From Neobacillus driksii (GTDB taxonomy: Bacteria > Bacillota > Bacilli > Bacillales > Cytobacillaceae), in NCBI RefSeq assembly GCF_013409995.1, contig NZ_JACCBX010000005.1, forward strand, positions 1 to 64,000: 64,000 nucleotides of DNA. Reading direction: 5' to 3'. Shown here in pieces: positions 35,208-42,937 of this stretch (the first letter of the stretch is position 1; each line of letters starts with the position of its first letter). Both the position numbers and the translations under genes were made by a program. Below the pieces are notes generated by a model, which was given only the letters and a program-made list of their open reading frames with translations, did no database searches and was not told the DNA's origin.

Positions 35208-36760
35208 TTACCCTCCATACACCTGTACCTGATTACGTCCCTCTCGTTTCGCAGCGTACAAAGCTTTATCTGCTTTATTCAAGAGCTGGTAAAGAGTTTC
35301 GTTTGTCTCATTCACTGCCTCCGCCACTCCACTGCTGAAAGTAACCGAAATCACTCCCTCTGTGGTAATGAGCGGCTCTGCCTCGATAGCCTTGCGCAGC
35401 TGATTCGCATACGCTACGCCCTCCGAGAGCGAGCAACCCTTGAGAGCAAGAACAAACTCCTCTCCCCCATACCGCACAAACAGCATGCCTTCCTTTAATT
35501 GCGCCCGGCAAACATCCACGACATGGACAAGCAATTGATCCCAATATGATGACCAAAGGTATCATTTACCTTTTTAAAATAATCAATATCCATCAATATG
35601 ATTGTGAAAGGGGACGATACCTTTTTTGCAGCTTCAAAGTCTGGCACACATTTTTGAAAAAATGCTCGTCGATTATAAATTTGTGTCAATTCATCAAAAT
35701 AGGCTTGGCGCTCTAATTTCACCTGCAGCCTTTTTAACTCCGTGATATCCGTAAAAATAAGCAATAAACCTTTTCGATTATTGGCATGTTCCAATGTTGA
35801 AGTACTTACCTGATAAATACGCTTCTCGTGATCCATGACTATTTCTACTTCTTCAGTGATTGCAGTATTTTCTAATCTTGAAGGAAAGGGGGCTCCTGAT
35901 AAGTCATACCAAACCTCACCAAAGTCCATCCCAAACATGGATTTTGTTAAAGGGGGAAACATCCTCTTACACGACTGATTAAACTCAAGGATTCGATAGG
36001 ACTCATCGAGCACCATTACACCATCATTGATACTATTAAATATCGCGTCCTTCGCAATGAGCATTAGCGAAAACAATCGTGAGGAGTTAATCGCCCACAA
36101 GTATAAAAGGGATGACAGCCATAAGACCATTGGTACCGGATCGATCCCTACAGGCGTGAATCCAATTAAATAAAGAAAAGCGGTTAGCATAGGAATCAAT
36201 TGACCGAGCAACAACGAAAATAATTGCTGACGATACTCCTTAGCTGTCTCTCTCCAACGAGAAAGGACGAGGAAAAAAGCAACAAACATACAAGCAAATG
36301 TGAAAACACCATGAATCATATACCATAAGCCAATCTCCTGGTAAATGAAAGGAACTCCCAGGATTGGGTCTATTTCAAATACTCGATAATGTAAATGATG
36401 CAAATCATTGGTAGCAACCATCAACAAACTAACGAAGGGAATGGTTAGAAGCGACATATACCATTTTTTCGATAACTTGAAACCTAAATACTTCATGATA
36501 AACAATAGCCCCAAGGGTGAAGAGACTGGCATCCCAACATATTGAATAATCGTCCAAAACTTCAGTTCCTCAAGAGTCGTAGCCATTAAACCAAAAGCAG
36601 CAGCAAAGCAATAGATCGTGATCGATGCGGTATAAACAATAAAAAATTGAGCAATATTCGTAAACTTATGGCGCCTTAAAAATACGTTTAGGCCTAAATA
36701 CAAATTAAGTACTCCTGATGTACAAATAAGAGTGATGTAAGCTGTCAATTGCGAGTTCAC
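35208..36760 (-). pseudogene. frameshifted membrane GGDEF protein (diguanylate cyclase type)
   Basis: Two frames make one protein of about 517 residues: seven N-terminal membrane segments (histidine-kinase-type 7TM sensor, about 1-220), a PAS domain (about 235-345), then a GGDEF domain. The first frame (35495-36760) reads to FKKVNDTFGHHIG; the rest (QLLVHVVDVCR... with the active GGEEF) is in another frame (35208-35534). The break is at a GGG at about 35534, where one missing base would restore the expected GDQLL. Either a single-base deletion or a sequencing error. If intact it would make cyclic di-GMP. No allosteric RxxD site is evident before GGEEF. Confidence 0.8.
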
Positions 36761-36770
36761 GTTTTAATAC

Positions 36771-37061
36771 CTCATTTGAATAACACTTTTTCTTTACTGT
36801 AGCACATTCAAAAATATTTGTGGATGTTAATTGAATCCAAACTTTGTAATATAACATTCAGTAAAATGAATCTAAAAAAACAGCCTTCACTTATGGTATG
36901 GTTACCCTACCTATTAACGTTCAATCCCCACGGACAGATATGTTCTACCAGTAGCTACTGTTATAATAAGACCATATAAAAAGTGGTCAACCGGAAGTAT
37001 TTTCTGGCTGACCTCATAATGCAAAAATGCAGGTTAAAATTAAATTTTATGTTTTAAAAAT
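36771..37061. other. intergenic stretch
   Basis: Contains a short relic of the repeat C end (CTTATGGTATGGTT, 36890-36905) and a hairpin-like GGTCA / TGACC pair at about 36982-37014. No gene seen. Confidence 0.45.
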
Positions 37062-37088
37062 GAAGTGTTCCTGTCTAAAGAACACTTC
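37062..37088 (-). terminator. terminator of the small membrane protein gene
   Basis: GAAGTGTTC / GAACACTTC, 9-nt loop, followed on the minus strand by ATTTTTAAAA, 15 bp after the stop codon at 37103. Confidence 0.75.
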
Positions 37089-37102
37089 AAATTGGATGTG
37101 GA

Positions 37103-37270
37103 TTATTCAAAATATACATCAAATAAAATGCGGTAATAATCATTTATCTTGCTATCGTATTTCTTTTTTATAGGGTGCTTTTTTTTGTATTGAGAAATTG
37201 GAAATGATGATAGTATCAGAACCGAACCACATAAGAATAGTAAGCAGATAATACCTATTATAATGGACAT
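37103..37270 (-). CDS. small single-span membrane protein
   Basis: 55 residues from the ATG at 37270, which has GGGAGGG 7 nt upstream. One strongly hydrophobic segment (MSIIIGIICLLFLCGSVLIL) is followed by a basic region (YKKKHPIKKKYDSK) that should lie in the cytoplasm. Its own terminator and ribosome binding site make it a real gene despite its size. Divergent from the lacI-type gene, with an operator-like palindrome between, so it may be controlled by that regulator. Function unknown. Confidence 0.6.
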   Translation of the reverse strand: MSIIIGIICLLFLCGSVLILSSFPISQYKKKHPIKKKYDSKINDYYRILFDVYFE

Positions 37271-37311
37271 TTTAGTCCCTCCCTTATTCATTGCGCAATC
37301 AGTGTAATTTA

Positions 37312-37325
37312 TGAAACGCGTATCA
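37312..37325. promoter_or_regulatory. candidate LacI-family operator
   Basis: TGAAACGCGTATCA is a 7+7 palindrome with one mismatch and the central CG step typical of LacI/GalR operators. It lies between the divergent small membrane protein gene and the LacI-type regulator. Confidence 0.5.
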
Positions 37326-37359
37326 TAGCAAGAAAAAAGTTTTTTAAGGAGTTATCACT

Positions 37360-38322
37360 GTGGCAAATATTAAAGATATTGCAAAAATAGCTGGAGTATC
37401 CGTTACAACCGTTTCTCGTGTATTAAATAATCATCCCTATGTAAGTAAAGAAAAAAAGGAAGCTGTGCTTCAGGCGATGGAGGAATACAATTACCAGCGG
37501 AATATAAATGCGGTTCATCTGAGTAAAGGAAAAACCTTTCTTATAGGGGTGGTCATTCCATTTACAAATCATCCTTACTTTGGCTTGCTTGTTGAAGGGA
37601 TTGCGAAGGAAGCTGTAAAGTACAATTACAAGTTGGTTCTATTTCAAACCAATTATGAGGTAGTCAGAGAAATTGAAGCTTTAGAGATGTTACAGCATAA
37701 GCAAATCGATGCACTTATTATCTGTTCAAGAAGTTGCGGATGGGATCTTATAGACGAATATCTGGAATACGGTCCAATCATTTTTTGCGAAGATTCGAGA
37801 GGTCGAAATGTATCTTCAACATTCATCGACCATTATAAATGTTTTTACAATGCATTAGAGTATCTATATGATAAAGGACATCGAAAAATTGGCTATTGTG
37901 TGGGGAGAAAATCAGGAACCAATAGTAGGCAAAGGGAGAAGGCTTACAGAGATTTTTTGGATAAGGAACACCTGTCATTTGACCCTGATTATATTTTTTA
38001 TGAATGTCTCAAATTTGAAGATGGGGTAAAAGTGGTACAACAATTGACTAGAATGGACAACCCGCCAACGGCCCTTCTGGTTACCAGTGACATCGTTGCT
38101 GCTGGCATGATAACCTACTGTAAGGAAAAAGGAATTTTAATACCTGATGACCTTGCTATAATGGGATTCGATAACCAACCGGTTGCAAAAATCATGCATA
38201 TCACAACACTTGAAATTCCTTTGGTTGAAATCGGGGAAAAATTATTTCTTCAAGCATTAGACAGTAGAAGTAATTCCCACGAAGAGATAAATGTGAAATT
38301 AATTGAGCGACAAACTGTTTAA
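37360..38322 (+). CDS. LacI-family transcriptional regulator
   Basis: 320 residues. HTH and hinge at 1-60 (IKDIAKIAGVSVTTVSRVLN, then NAVHLSKGKT), periplasmic-binding-protein-like effector domain after it with the usual ALLVTSDIVAAGM and GFDNQPVAKI segments. GTG start with AAGGAG upstream. No sugar genes flank it: the left neighbour is a small membrane protein and the right one a selenium/sulfur locus, so it probably acts locally on itself and the small gene, or at distance. Effector unknown. Confidence 0.88.
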   Translation: MANIKDIAKIAGVSVTTVSRVLNNHPYVSKEKKEAVLQAMEEYNYQRNINAVHLSKGKTFLIGVVIPFTNHPYFGLLVEGIAKEAVKYNYKLVLFQTNYEVVREIEALEMLQHKQIDALIICSRSCGWDLIDEYLEYGPIIFCEDSRGRNVSSTFIDHYKCFYNALEYLYDKGHRKIGYCVGRKSGTNSRQREKAYRDFLDKEHLSFDPDYIFYECLKFEDGVKVVQQLTRMDNPPTALLVTSDIVAAGMITYCKEKGILIPDDLAIMGFDNQPVAKIMHITTLEIPLVEIGEKLFLQALDSRSNSHEEINVKLIERQTV

Positions 38323-38404
38323 TATAATGAAGGACAAAAATCTCCTCTAAATCATATCATCTAGCATTCCGATGTTTAACAATCTATCTTATCGATAAAA
38401 CGAA

Positions 38405-38433
38405 TTGTGTTGTATCCAAATCCCCTTTATATT
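38405..38433 (+). promoter_or_regulatory. candidate promoter of the yedE locus
   Basis: TTGTGT at 38405-38410, 17-bp spacer, TATATT at 38428-38433. It lies about 95 bp upstream of the transporter gene, just before a leader hairpin. Confidence 0.4.
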
Positions 38434-38452
38434 GTCTATAAACGGACCCTTC

Positions 38453-38480
38453 AAAATGCCAGGATATATCCCGGCATTTT
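38453..38480 (+). terminator. leader hairpin before yedE
   Basis: AAAATGCC and GGCATTTT arms plus an inner GGATAT/ATATCC pairing (one A-C mismatch), then CTTCGTCATTTTTGG. It could be the lacI terminator or, being downstream of the candidate promoter, a leader attenuator. Confidence 0.6.
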
Positions 38481-38525
38481 CTTCGTCATTTTTGGGTAAT
38501 TGCAATAAAGGAGGAGATAAGTTTA

Positions 38526-39755
38526 ATGAATTTCTATCAAAAAGTCTTTAAAGAATATTGGAATCCATACATAGCCATTAGTATCGCCGGCCTGGTCAGT
38601 GCATTGTACTTCGGGATTACGGGTACGGTTTGGGCGGTTACCGGGGAATTCACTAGATTAGGCGGGCATATCTTACAATGGTTCGGTGTTGATGTGTCGC
38701 AATGGGCGTATTTTCAACTAGTGGGCATTAACGGTACGCCTATCAGCCGGACCGATGGCTGGATCGTCATTGGGATGCTCGTTGGCGCCCTGATCACCAT
38801 TTTACTAAGCAACAGTTTTAAGATCCGCGTGCCAAAACAAAAGCGGCGTTTATTTCAGGGTTTTATTGGCGGAATCATCGCAGGATTTGGCGCACGCCTT
38901 GCCCTTGGATGCAATTTGGCTGCCTTTTTTACAGGTGTGCCTCAGTTCTCATTCCACTCCTGGATCTTTATGTTGACCACTGCGGTTGGCACCTACTTTG
39001 GCGTGAAAGTTGTAAATACCATGTGGTGGCGGGGAAAACCAACCTTGACAAAAGGCCCGATGAAACCAGTTGTCACCCAGCATGTAGAAAAAAGGAATAT
39101 TCAACCGGTACTTGGCGTTATTTTTGCCTGTCTTTATCTCGCAATTATTCTATTCTTTTTCGCAACAGACAAACCACTCCTAGGAGTTGCCTGTATAGCA
39201 GGAGCCCTGTTTGGAATTCTAATTGAACGAGGACAAATTTGTTTCACATCTGCTTTCCGCGATTTATGGGTCAGCGGGAGGGCTGTCATGTCGAAAGCCA
39301 TTTCCGTTGGGATGATAATAAGTGTTATCATCACATTTTTCTATATTCAAAACGGTTCCGTCGCCATTATTAAAATGGCCGCTCCTAGCACAGCCATCGG
39401 CGGTCTCCTCTTTGGCTTTGGCATTGTACTTGCCGGCGGTTGTGAGACCGGCATGATGTATCGGGCAATGGAAGGCCAATTGTTATTCTGGGTTGTAGGT
39501 GCAGGTAACATCGTTGGCGCCACAGCTCTTGCCTATGGCTGGGATCATCTCGGTATCTATCATGCCCTTGTAGAAAATTGGCCAAAAGTCAACTTAATCG
39601 AACAATGGGGGCCAATGGGAGCTCTCTTCGGAACGCTGGCCATGCTAGCTGCTTGGTTTTTCCTATCAGATTGGTGGCAAAAGCGGTTCCGTTATGGAAA
39701 GGGAATTCATCTTCAAAAAACGGAAAAAATTTCTCACGTTACAAAGGAGGCCTAA
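38526..39755 (+). CDS. yedE: YeeE/YedE-family transporter, probable selenium-linked YedE
   Basis: 409 residues, about 10 membrane segments in two repeats. Each repeat has the family Cys motif: GARLALGCNLAAFFTG (about 125-140) and GIVLAGGCETGMMYRA (about 303-318), plus ERGQICFTSAFRD. YeeE/YedE proteins carry thiosulfate or other sulfur/selenium species across the membrane. The next genes are a TusA-like protein and the DsrE domain of YedF, the pairing used as a marker for selenium utilisation, so I favour a selenium role over thiosulfate uptake. AAAGGAGGAG ribosome binding site. The TusA-like start codon lies 3 bp after the stop. Confidence 0.85.
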   Translation: MNFYQKVFKEYWNPYIAISIAGLVSALYFGITGTVWAVTGEFTRLGGHILQWFGVDVSQWAYFQLVGINGTPISRTDGWIVIGMLVGALITILLSNSFKIRVPKQKRRLFQGFIGGIIAGFGARLALGCNLAAFFTGVPQFSFHSWIFMLTTAVGTYFGVKVVNTMWWRGKPTLTKGPMKPVVTQHVEKRNIQPVLGVIFACLYLAIILFFFATDKPLLGVACIAGALFGILIERGQICFTSAFRDLWVSGRAVMSKAISVGMIISVIITFFYIQNGSVAIIKMAAPSTAIGGLLFGFGIVLAGGCETGMMYRAMEGQLLFWVVGAGNIVGATALAYGWDHLGIYHALVENWPKVNLIEQWGPMGALFGTLAMLAAWFFLSDWWQKRFRYGKGIHLQKTEKISHVTKEA

Positions 39756-39758
39756 TAC

Positions 39759-40004
39759 ATGTCCCAGGTGATCGATGTCAACTACACCCTAGATATTCGC
39801 GGCGAGCCATGACCCTACCCTGTCATTTTTGCGCTGGATGCGCTAAAAACCATGAAAATCGGGGAAGTCTTGCAAGTCATCGCAGATTGTCCTCAATCTT
39901 TTCGAAGTGTTCCGGAGGAGGCCGTCAAACACGGCTACCAGCTGCTGAAGGAACCAGAAAAAGTAGGGCAGGATATCTATTTTTATATCAAAGTCGTTAA
40001 ATAG
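39759..40004 (+). CDS. TusA/SirA-like protein with in-frame UGA, probable selenoprotein
   Basis: 81 codons if the TGA at 39810-39812 (codon 18) is read as selenocysteine. ATG at 39759 has AAAGGAGG 8 nt upstream. The N-terminus MSQVIDVNYTLDIRGEP-U-PYP matches the TusA motif LDxRGxxCPxP, with TGA at exactly the invariant Cys that carries persulfide. The frame is open for 63 more codons of typical TusA sequence (VLQVIADCPQS, then GYQLL) to TAG at 40002. A hairpin 14-36 nt downstream fits a bacterial SECIS. Flanked by yedE and yedF-type genes. A nonsense-mutated pseudogene is the alternative, but there is no other damage. SelA, SelB, SelD and tRNA-Sec would have to be encoded outside the window. 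Confidence 0.75.
39826..39848 (+). promoter_or_regulatory. candidate bacterial SECIS hairpin
   Basis: Four A-U pairs (39826-39829 with 39845-39848), a U-U mismatch, then GCGC/GCGC pairs closing a UGGAU loop at 39835-39839. The apical loop carries G at its second position and lies about 23 nt after UGA; known bacterial SECIS loops have a G near the start and lie 16-37 nt away. Confidence 0.55.
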
Positions 40005-40015
40005 CATGTTTATAA

Positions 40016-40064
40016 AAAAGTACCTATAGTGCAGACATAAAAAATCAACCTAGGGGTACTTTTT
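40016..40064 (+). terminator. hairpin between the TusA-like and DsrE-like genes
   Basis: AAAAAGTACCTATAG (40015-40029) pairs with CTAGGGGTACTTTTT (40050-40064) with two weak positions; it ends in TTTTT. It would terminate or attenuate transcription from yedE, so the DsrE-like gene may be expressed at a different level. Confidence 0.6.
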
Positions 40065-40119
40065 GGATGGAAGAAACTGCAACTAAACATGGCATTATTA
40101 AATCAGTGAGGTGGATAAA

Positions 40120-40458
40120 TTGAAAAACAAAGTCATTTTACTTGCTTCAGATCAGCTTGGCAAAGGCGAACCAGAGCTTGGAGAAGGAATAGTAGAAACC
40201 TTCTTTACTATTCTTAAGCAAAGGGAAGAGCTGCCCGCCGCTGTTTTTTGCATGAATCGCGGTGTGTTTACGTTAACGGACAGCTCGCTTGTTTCTCTCC
40301 AATTAAAAGATCTGGAGGATAAGGGTATCGACATTCTTGCTTGTAAAACATGTGTAGACTTTTATGAACTGAACGATAAGCTTGTAGTTGGGAAAATCAG
40401 TGGAATGGCCCAATTTATTGAGCTAGCCTCAAAATACGAAGTCATTACCTTATCTTGA
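40120..40458 (+). CDS. DsrE-like domain of selenium-metabolism protein YedF
   Basis: 112 residues from a TTG at 40120, with GAGGTGG 6 nt upstream (a GTG at 40111 is part of that signal). The sequence matches the C-terminal DsrE-like half of YedF: VILLASDQLGKGEPELGE, FCMNRGVFTLTDSS and LACKTCVDFYELNDKL, with the CxxC. In typical YedF proteins this domain is fused behind a TusA domain; here the TusA domain is the separate UGA-containing gene upstream. Role in selenium metabolism is known only by co-occurrence. Cytoplasmic. Confidence 0.8.
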   Translation: MKNKVILLASDQLGKGEPELGEGIVETFFTILKQREELPAAVFCMNRGVFTLTDSSLVSLQLKDLEDKGIDILACKTCVDFYELNDKLVVGKISGMAQFIELASKYEVITLS

Positions 40459-40473
40459 TCTTGAATAAATTCA

Positions 40474-40522
40474 AACTGCACCTACCATTATTGAATTAAT
40501 AACCAACAATTGAGGTGCAGTT
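40474..40522 (+). terminator. hairpin after the DsrE-like gene
   Basis: AACTGCACCT / AGGTGCAGTT arms with a 29-nt loop that itself contains TTATTGAATTAATAA. Short T content after it, so a weak terminator. Confidence 0.5.
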
Positions 40523-40685
40523 CCTGTTAAACTTCCTATAGGTTCAGCATAAACTACAGCTAAAAAGGAAAATCCAATTGGTCTTCTGTCAAGAAGGTGA
40601 CAATAAAATTTGAGAGCAAGGTTTTAAAATTGGAGACACACTCCAATAGAAGGTCATTAGATAAGATACAGATTATTGGAATTAT

Positions 40686-40775
40686 AGAAAATGAAAAAAG
40701 AACTTTTACCAGTCTCTGATAAAAGTCTTGTCGATTTTTAGACTCATTGGAATTTCTCTGGATGGTGACAGGCAC
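40686..40775. repeat. fragment of repeat A joined to the REP-like motif
   Basis: 40693-40732 matches the last 40 bp of repeat A (AAAGAACTTTTACC to TCTTGTCGA) and is followed by GGTGACAGGCAC at 40764. The frame at 40560-40784 on the minus strand reads through it and is not a gene. Confidence 0.6.
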
Positions 40776-40784
40776 ACCGTTCAT

Positions 40785-41261
40785 TTAACCTGAGGAGTCA
40801 GCCTTTACACAATCAATTGCAACAACAAGCGCAATCATAATGGTCTCCATCTCTTCATCCACTATTTGAACCCTGTAGCTATCTCCCCACGTGAACCATT
40901 CCTTGCTCACCTTACCTACTACCTCACCATGCTGTATTACCTCAAAATCCATATCCCACCAATTCCCATGTACGACAATGCCCGCCGCCTCAATGGTATA
41001 CTGTGGTTTAAGGAAGGAAAACTCCTTCTTAATCGTTACTACCTCTCGTCCATTCACCTCAACCAAAAATTTCGGTAAAAAACTGAACGTTTTTTTCGTA
41101 ACACGTGCAACTTCATCCCTGATGGTATTCATAATGGAGAAGGTCTTGGGAATTTGCATAAAACTGCCCTCCACGTAATAAGCATCCTTCTCCTGCTGGT
41201 CCTTAACTGTAAATTTACCACTAAGACTGAATACCTTCTGTTTTATATAAAGTTGCTTCAT
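40785..41261 (-). CDS. LURP-one-related (scramblase-like fold) protein
   Basis: 158 residues from the ATG at 41261, with AAAGGGAGG 6-7 nt upstream; the open frame extends to 41324 without a good start. The LURP-one-related family has a 12-stranded beta barrel around a helix; recognisable are MKQLYIKQKVFSLSGKFTV at the start, VHGNWWDMDFEV and KEWFTWGDSYRVQI near the end. Small cytoplasmic protein of unknown role in bacteria (YxjI-like). Divergent from a small membrane protein gene. Confidence 0.8.
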   Translation of the reverse strand: MKQLYIKQKVFSLSGKFTVKDQQEKDAYYVEGSFMQIPKTFSIMNTIRDEVARVTKKTFSFLPKFLVEVNGREVVTIKKEFSFLKPQYTIEAAGIVVHGNWWDMDFEVIQHGEVVGKVSKEWFTWGDSYRVQIVDEEMETIMIALVVAIDCVKADSSG

Positions 41262-41351
41262 AGTATGCCTCCCTTTATTAAAACTTTTCAATGTTATTAT
41301 ATATATTGTAAAAAAGTCGAACATGATTCCTATCCGAAAGGGCGTATTTAT

Positions 41352-41561
41352 TTGTTGATTATCATAAGTTTTTTGGTGTTTGCTTTACTCGGAGGATACA
41401 TCATTATAAGAGCAAGTGGAATTATTATTTTTATAGGTTTTCTCATAGGATTAGCTGTCATCCATTTGGGGATATGGAAAAAGTATCGCCTGGTGATAGT
41501 CCTTGGAGTGGTAATGATGATCCTTTCATTCCTATTACCTAGTTTTATGTTTTTCAACTAA
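41352..41561 (+). CDS. small two-span membrane protein
   Basis: About 69 residues from a TTG at 41352 with AAAGGG 9 nt upstream. Almost wholly hydrophobic with at least two membrane segments and a basic loop WKKYR. The divergent arrangement with the LURP-one gene and the clean hydrophobic pattern argue for a gene; there is no ATG in a better place. Function unknown. Confidence 0.45.
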   Translation: MLIIISFLVFALLGGYIIIRASGIIIFIGFLIGLAVIHLGIWKKYRLVIVLGVVMMILSFLLPSFMFFN

Positions 41562-41680
41562 TTAGCTTCCTTAAGAACTAGGTTCGTAGCTATGCCGAAG
41601 AACCACTTAATGCTACGGTTCATCTCACTTCCTTTTAAGTAAGAAGTCTTTTCCTCAATAGAGTAACCAGCAGAAGTAGA

Positions 41681-41990
41681 TAAGCGGAGATTTTCCGGTT
41701 AAATCAAAAGGGGAGCTTATTTCGGGGTAAATAAGCGGAGGTTTTCCGCTTATGCAAAGCAAAATCCTCCATTTTCCCGTTTTTCGAGTCAATAGGCGGA
41801 ATCTCTCCGTCTATTTAGGCAATTTTCAATGCTATTTTCGAATTAGGCGGAATTTGTCCGTCTATTTATCAGATGGGTGCTTAACCTCTTCTTATCATTT
41901 ATATTTCCATTAAGCAAACTTAGCCAGCCCATCCCTAAGGAGAGGCATTTGGCTAATAACCCCATTTACTTATGATAAGGTTCACCGTAA
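41681..41990. repeat. dispersed repeat C, copy 2 (long form)
   Basis: Four successive small hairpins: AAGCGGAGATTTTCCGG, AAGCGGAGGTTTTCCGCTT, GGCGGAATCTCTCCGTC and GGCGGAATTTGTCCGTC, joined by conserved linkers, then the common tail ending CCCATTTACTTATGATAAGG. Aligns along its length with 53170-53450 and its second half with 100-262. Confidence 0.75.
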
Positions 41991-42042
41991 CTGATCTTAC
42001 AGTGAAAAAAATAACCAATTTAATGAACCGTAAGTTCGGAAA

Positions 42043-42726
42043 CTATTGCAACCACAATTTAAACAATCCTTCTGCTATCCCTAAATTATACATGTAATAA
42101 ATGCCAGACACTGTACTAACTACTCCAGTAATTTGTGTAAGAGTTTTATTCAATCTTAATCTTTTTGCGCTAAAAGTAAACGAAATTCCAAGAATCGTTG
42201 TAAAGAAAAGCATACCAATCACTGTTCCAAAGCCAAAGATAAGGATATAAAAAGCCGATTCGAACACACTCTTAACGGTACTCATCGTTAAAACTACTAT
42301 TGCACCACTTCCAGCAAGACCGTGAACGAGACCAATTATCATAGATTTTATATAGGAAAAATTTTTTTGTTGGGTCCCATGTGGATTAATAGTTTCACTT
42401 TCATGTTCATGTTGATGAACGTGGATTTTTTTTAATGAGGTGATAGTTGATATACCAAGATAAACAAGCATAATACCTACCAGGAATTCAAGTGACATAG
42501 CCCACTTTTCCGGTATTTGACCTTTCATAATAAGTAAGATAATTCCAACTATAAATAATGTTGCAGTATGGCCAATACCCCAAAACACTCCAGCAAGAGA
42601 GGAACGAAATAGCTTTTTACTTTGACTAGCAATAGTAGATACGGCTATGACATGATCCGGTTCAATTGCATGTTTGATTCCTAGCACAAATCCTAATGCA
42701 AGAATGGATACAAAACTTACATCCAT
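42043..42726 (-). CDS. NicO/UreH-family nickel transporter
   Basis: 227 residues, six membrane segments. Motifs of the family are clear: LGIKHAIEPDHVIAVSTI (the HxxxxD nickel site), GVFWGIGHTATLF, and GLVHGLAGSGAIVVL. A His-rich cytoplasmic loop (HVHQHEHE) follows TM3. AGGAGG precedes the ATG. No urease genes are here; instead the next gene is a LarA homologue needing a nickel-pincer cofactor, so I infer that it supplies nickel to LarA. A separate transcription unit, because a terminator lies between them. Confidence 0.85.
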   Translation of the reverse strand: MDVSFVSILALGFVLGIKHAIEPDHVIAVSTIASQSKKLFRSSLAGVFWGIGHTATLFIVGIILLIMKGQIPEKWAMSLEFLVGIMLVYLGISTITSLKKIHVHQHEHESETINPHGTQQKNFSYIKSMIIGLVHGLAGSGAIVVLTMSTVKSVFESAFYILIFGFGTVIGMLFFTTILGISFTFSAKRLRLNKTLTQITGVVSTVSGIYYMYNLGIAEGLFKLWLQ

Positions 42727-42861
42727 TTAGAAACCTCCTAGCTATTTTATGAAACTATAAAAAATTGGGAGAAAACTAATGTGTTTCATACTTATTGTCT
42801 TCTCCTTTTTAATAGACCAAAATATACTCCTTTTTTCCAAATATAATATCATCTAACCATA

Positions 42862-42894
42862 AAACAAGGCATTACTAGGAGCAATGCCTTGTTT
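42862..42894 (-). terminator. terminator after the LarA-homologue operon
   Basis: AAACAAGGCATT / AATGCCTTGTTT, perfect 12-bp stem with a 9-nt loop, T-rich on both sides. Lies 44 bp beyond the larA-like stop codon at 42938. Confidence 0.85.
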
Positions 42895-42937
42895 TTCTAA
42901 TTACCTCTTATTAAACTGTTGTAAGTTAACATAGCCA

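Noticed and set aside
39578..40000. A 140-codon plus frame overlapping the ends of yedE and the TusA-like gene
   Set aside because: It is out of frame with both, has no ribosome binding site, and its sequence is basic and Cys/Arg-rich as expected of a shadow frame. The real gene is 39759-40004 with TGA at codon 18.
39759..40004. Simple nonsense pseudogene explanation for the TGA
   Set aside because: Not excluded, but set second: the single stop is exactly at the catalytic Cys, the rest of the frame is undamaged, a SECIS-like hairpin follows, and neighbours are selenium-linked.
40560..40784. A 74-codon minus frame
   Set aside because: Runs through the repeat A fragment and the REP-like motif.
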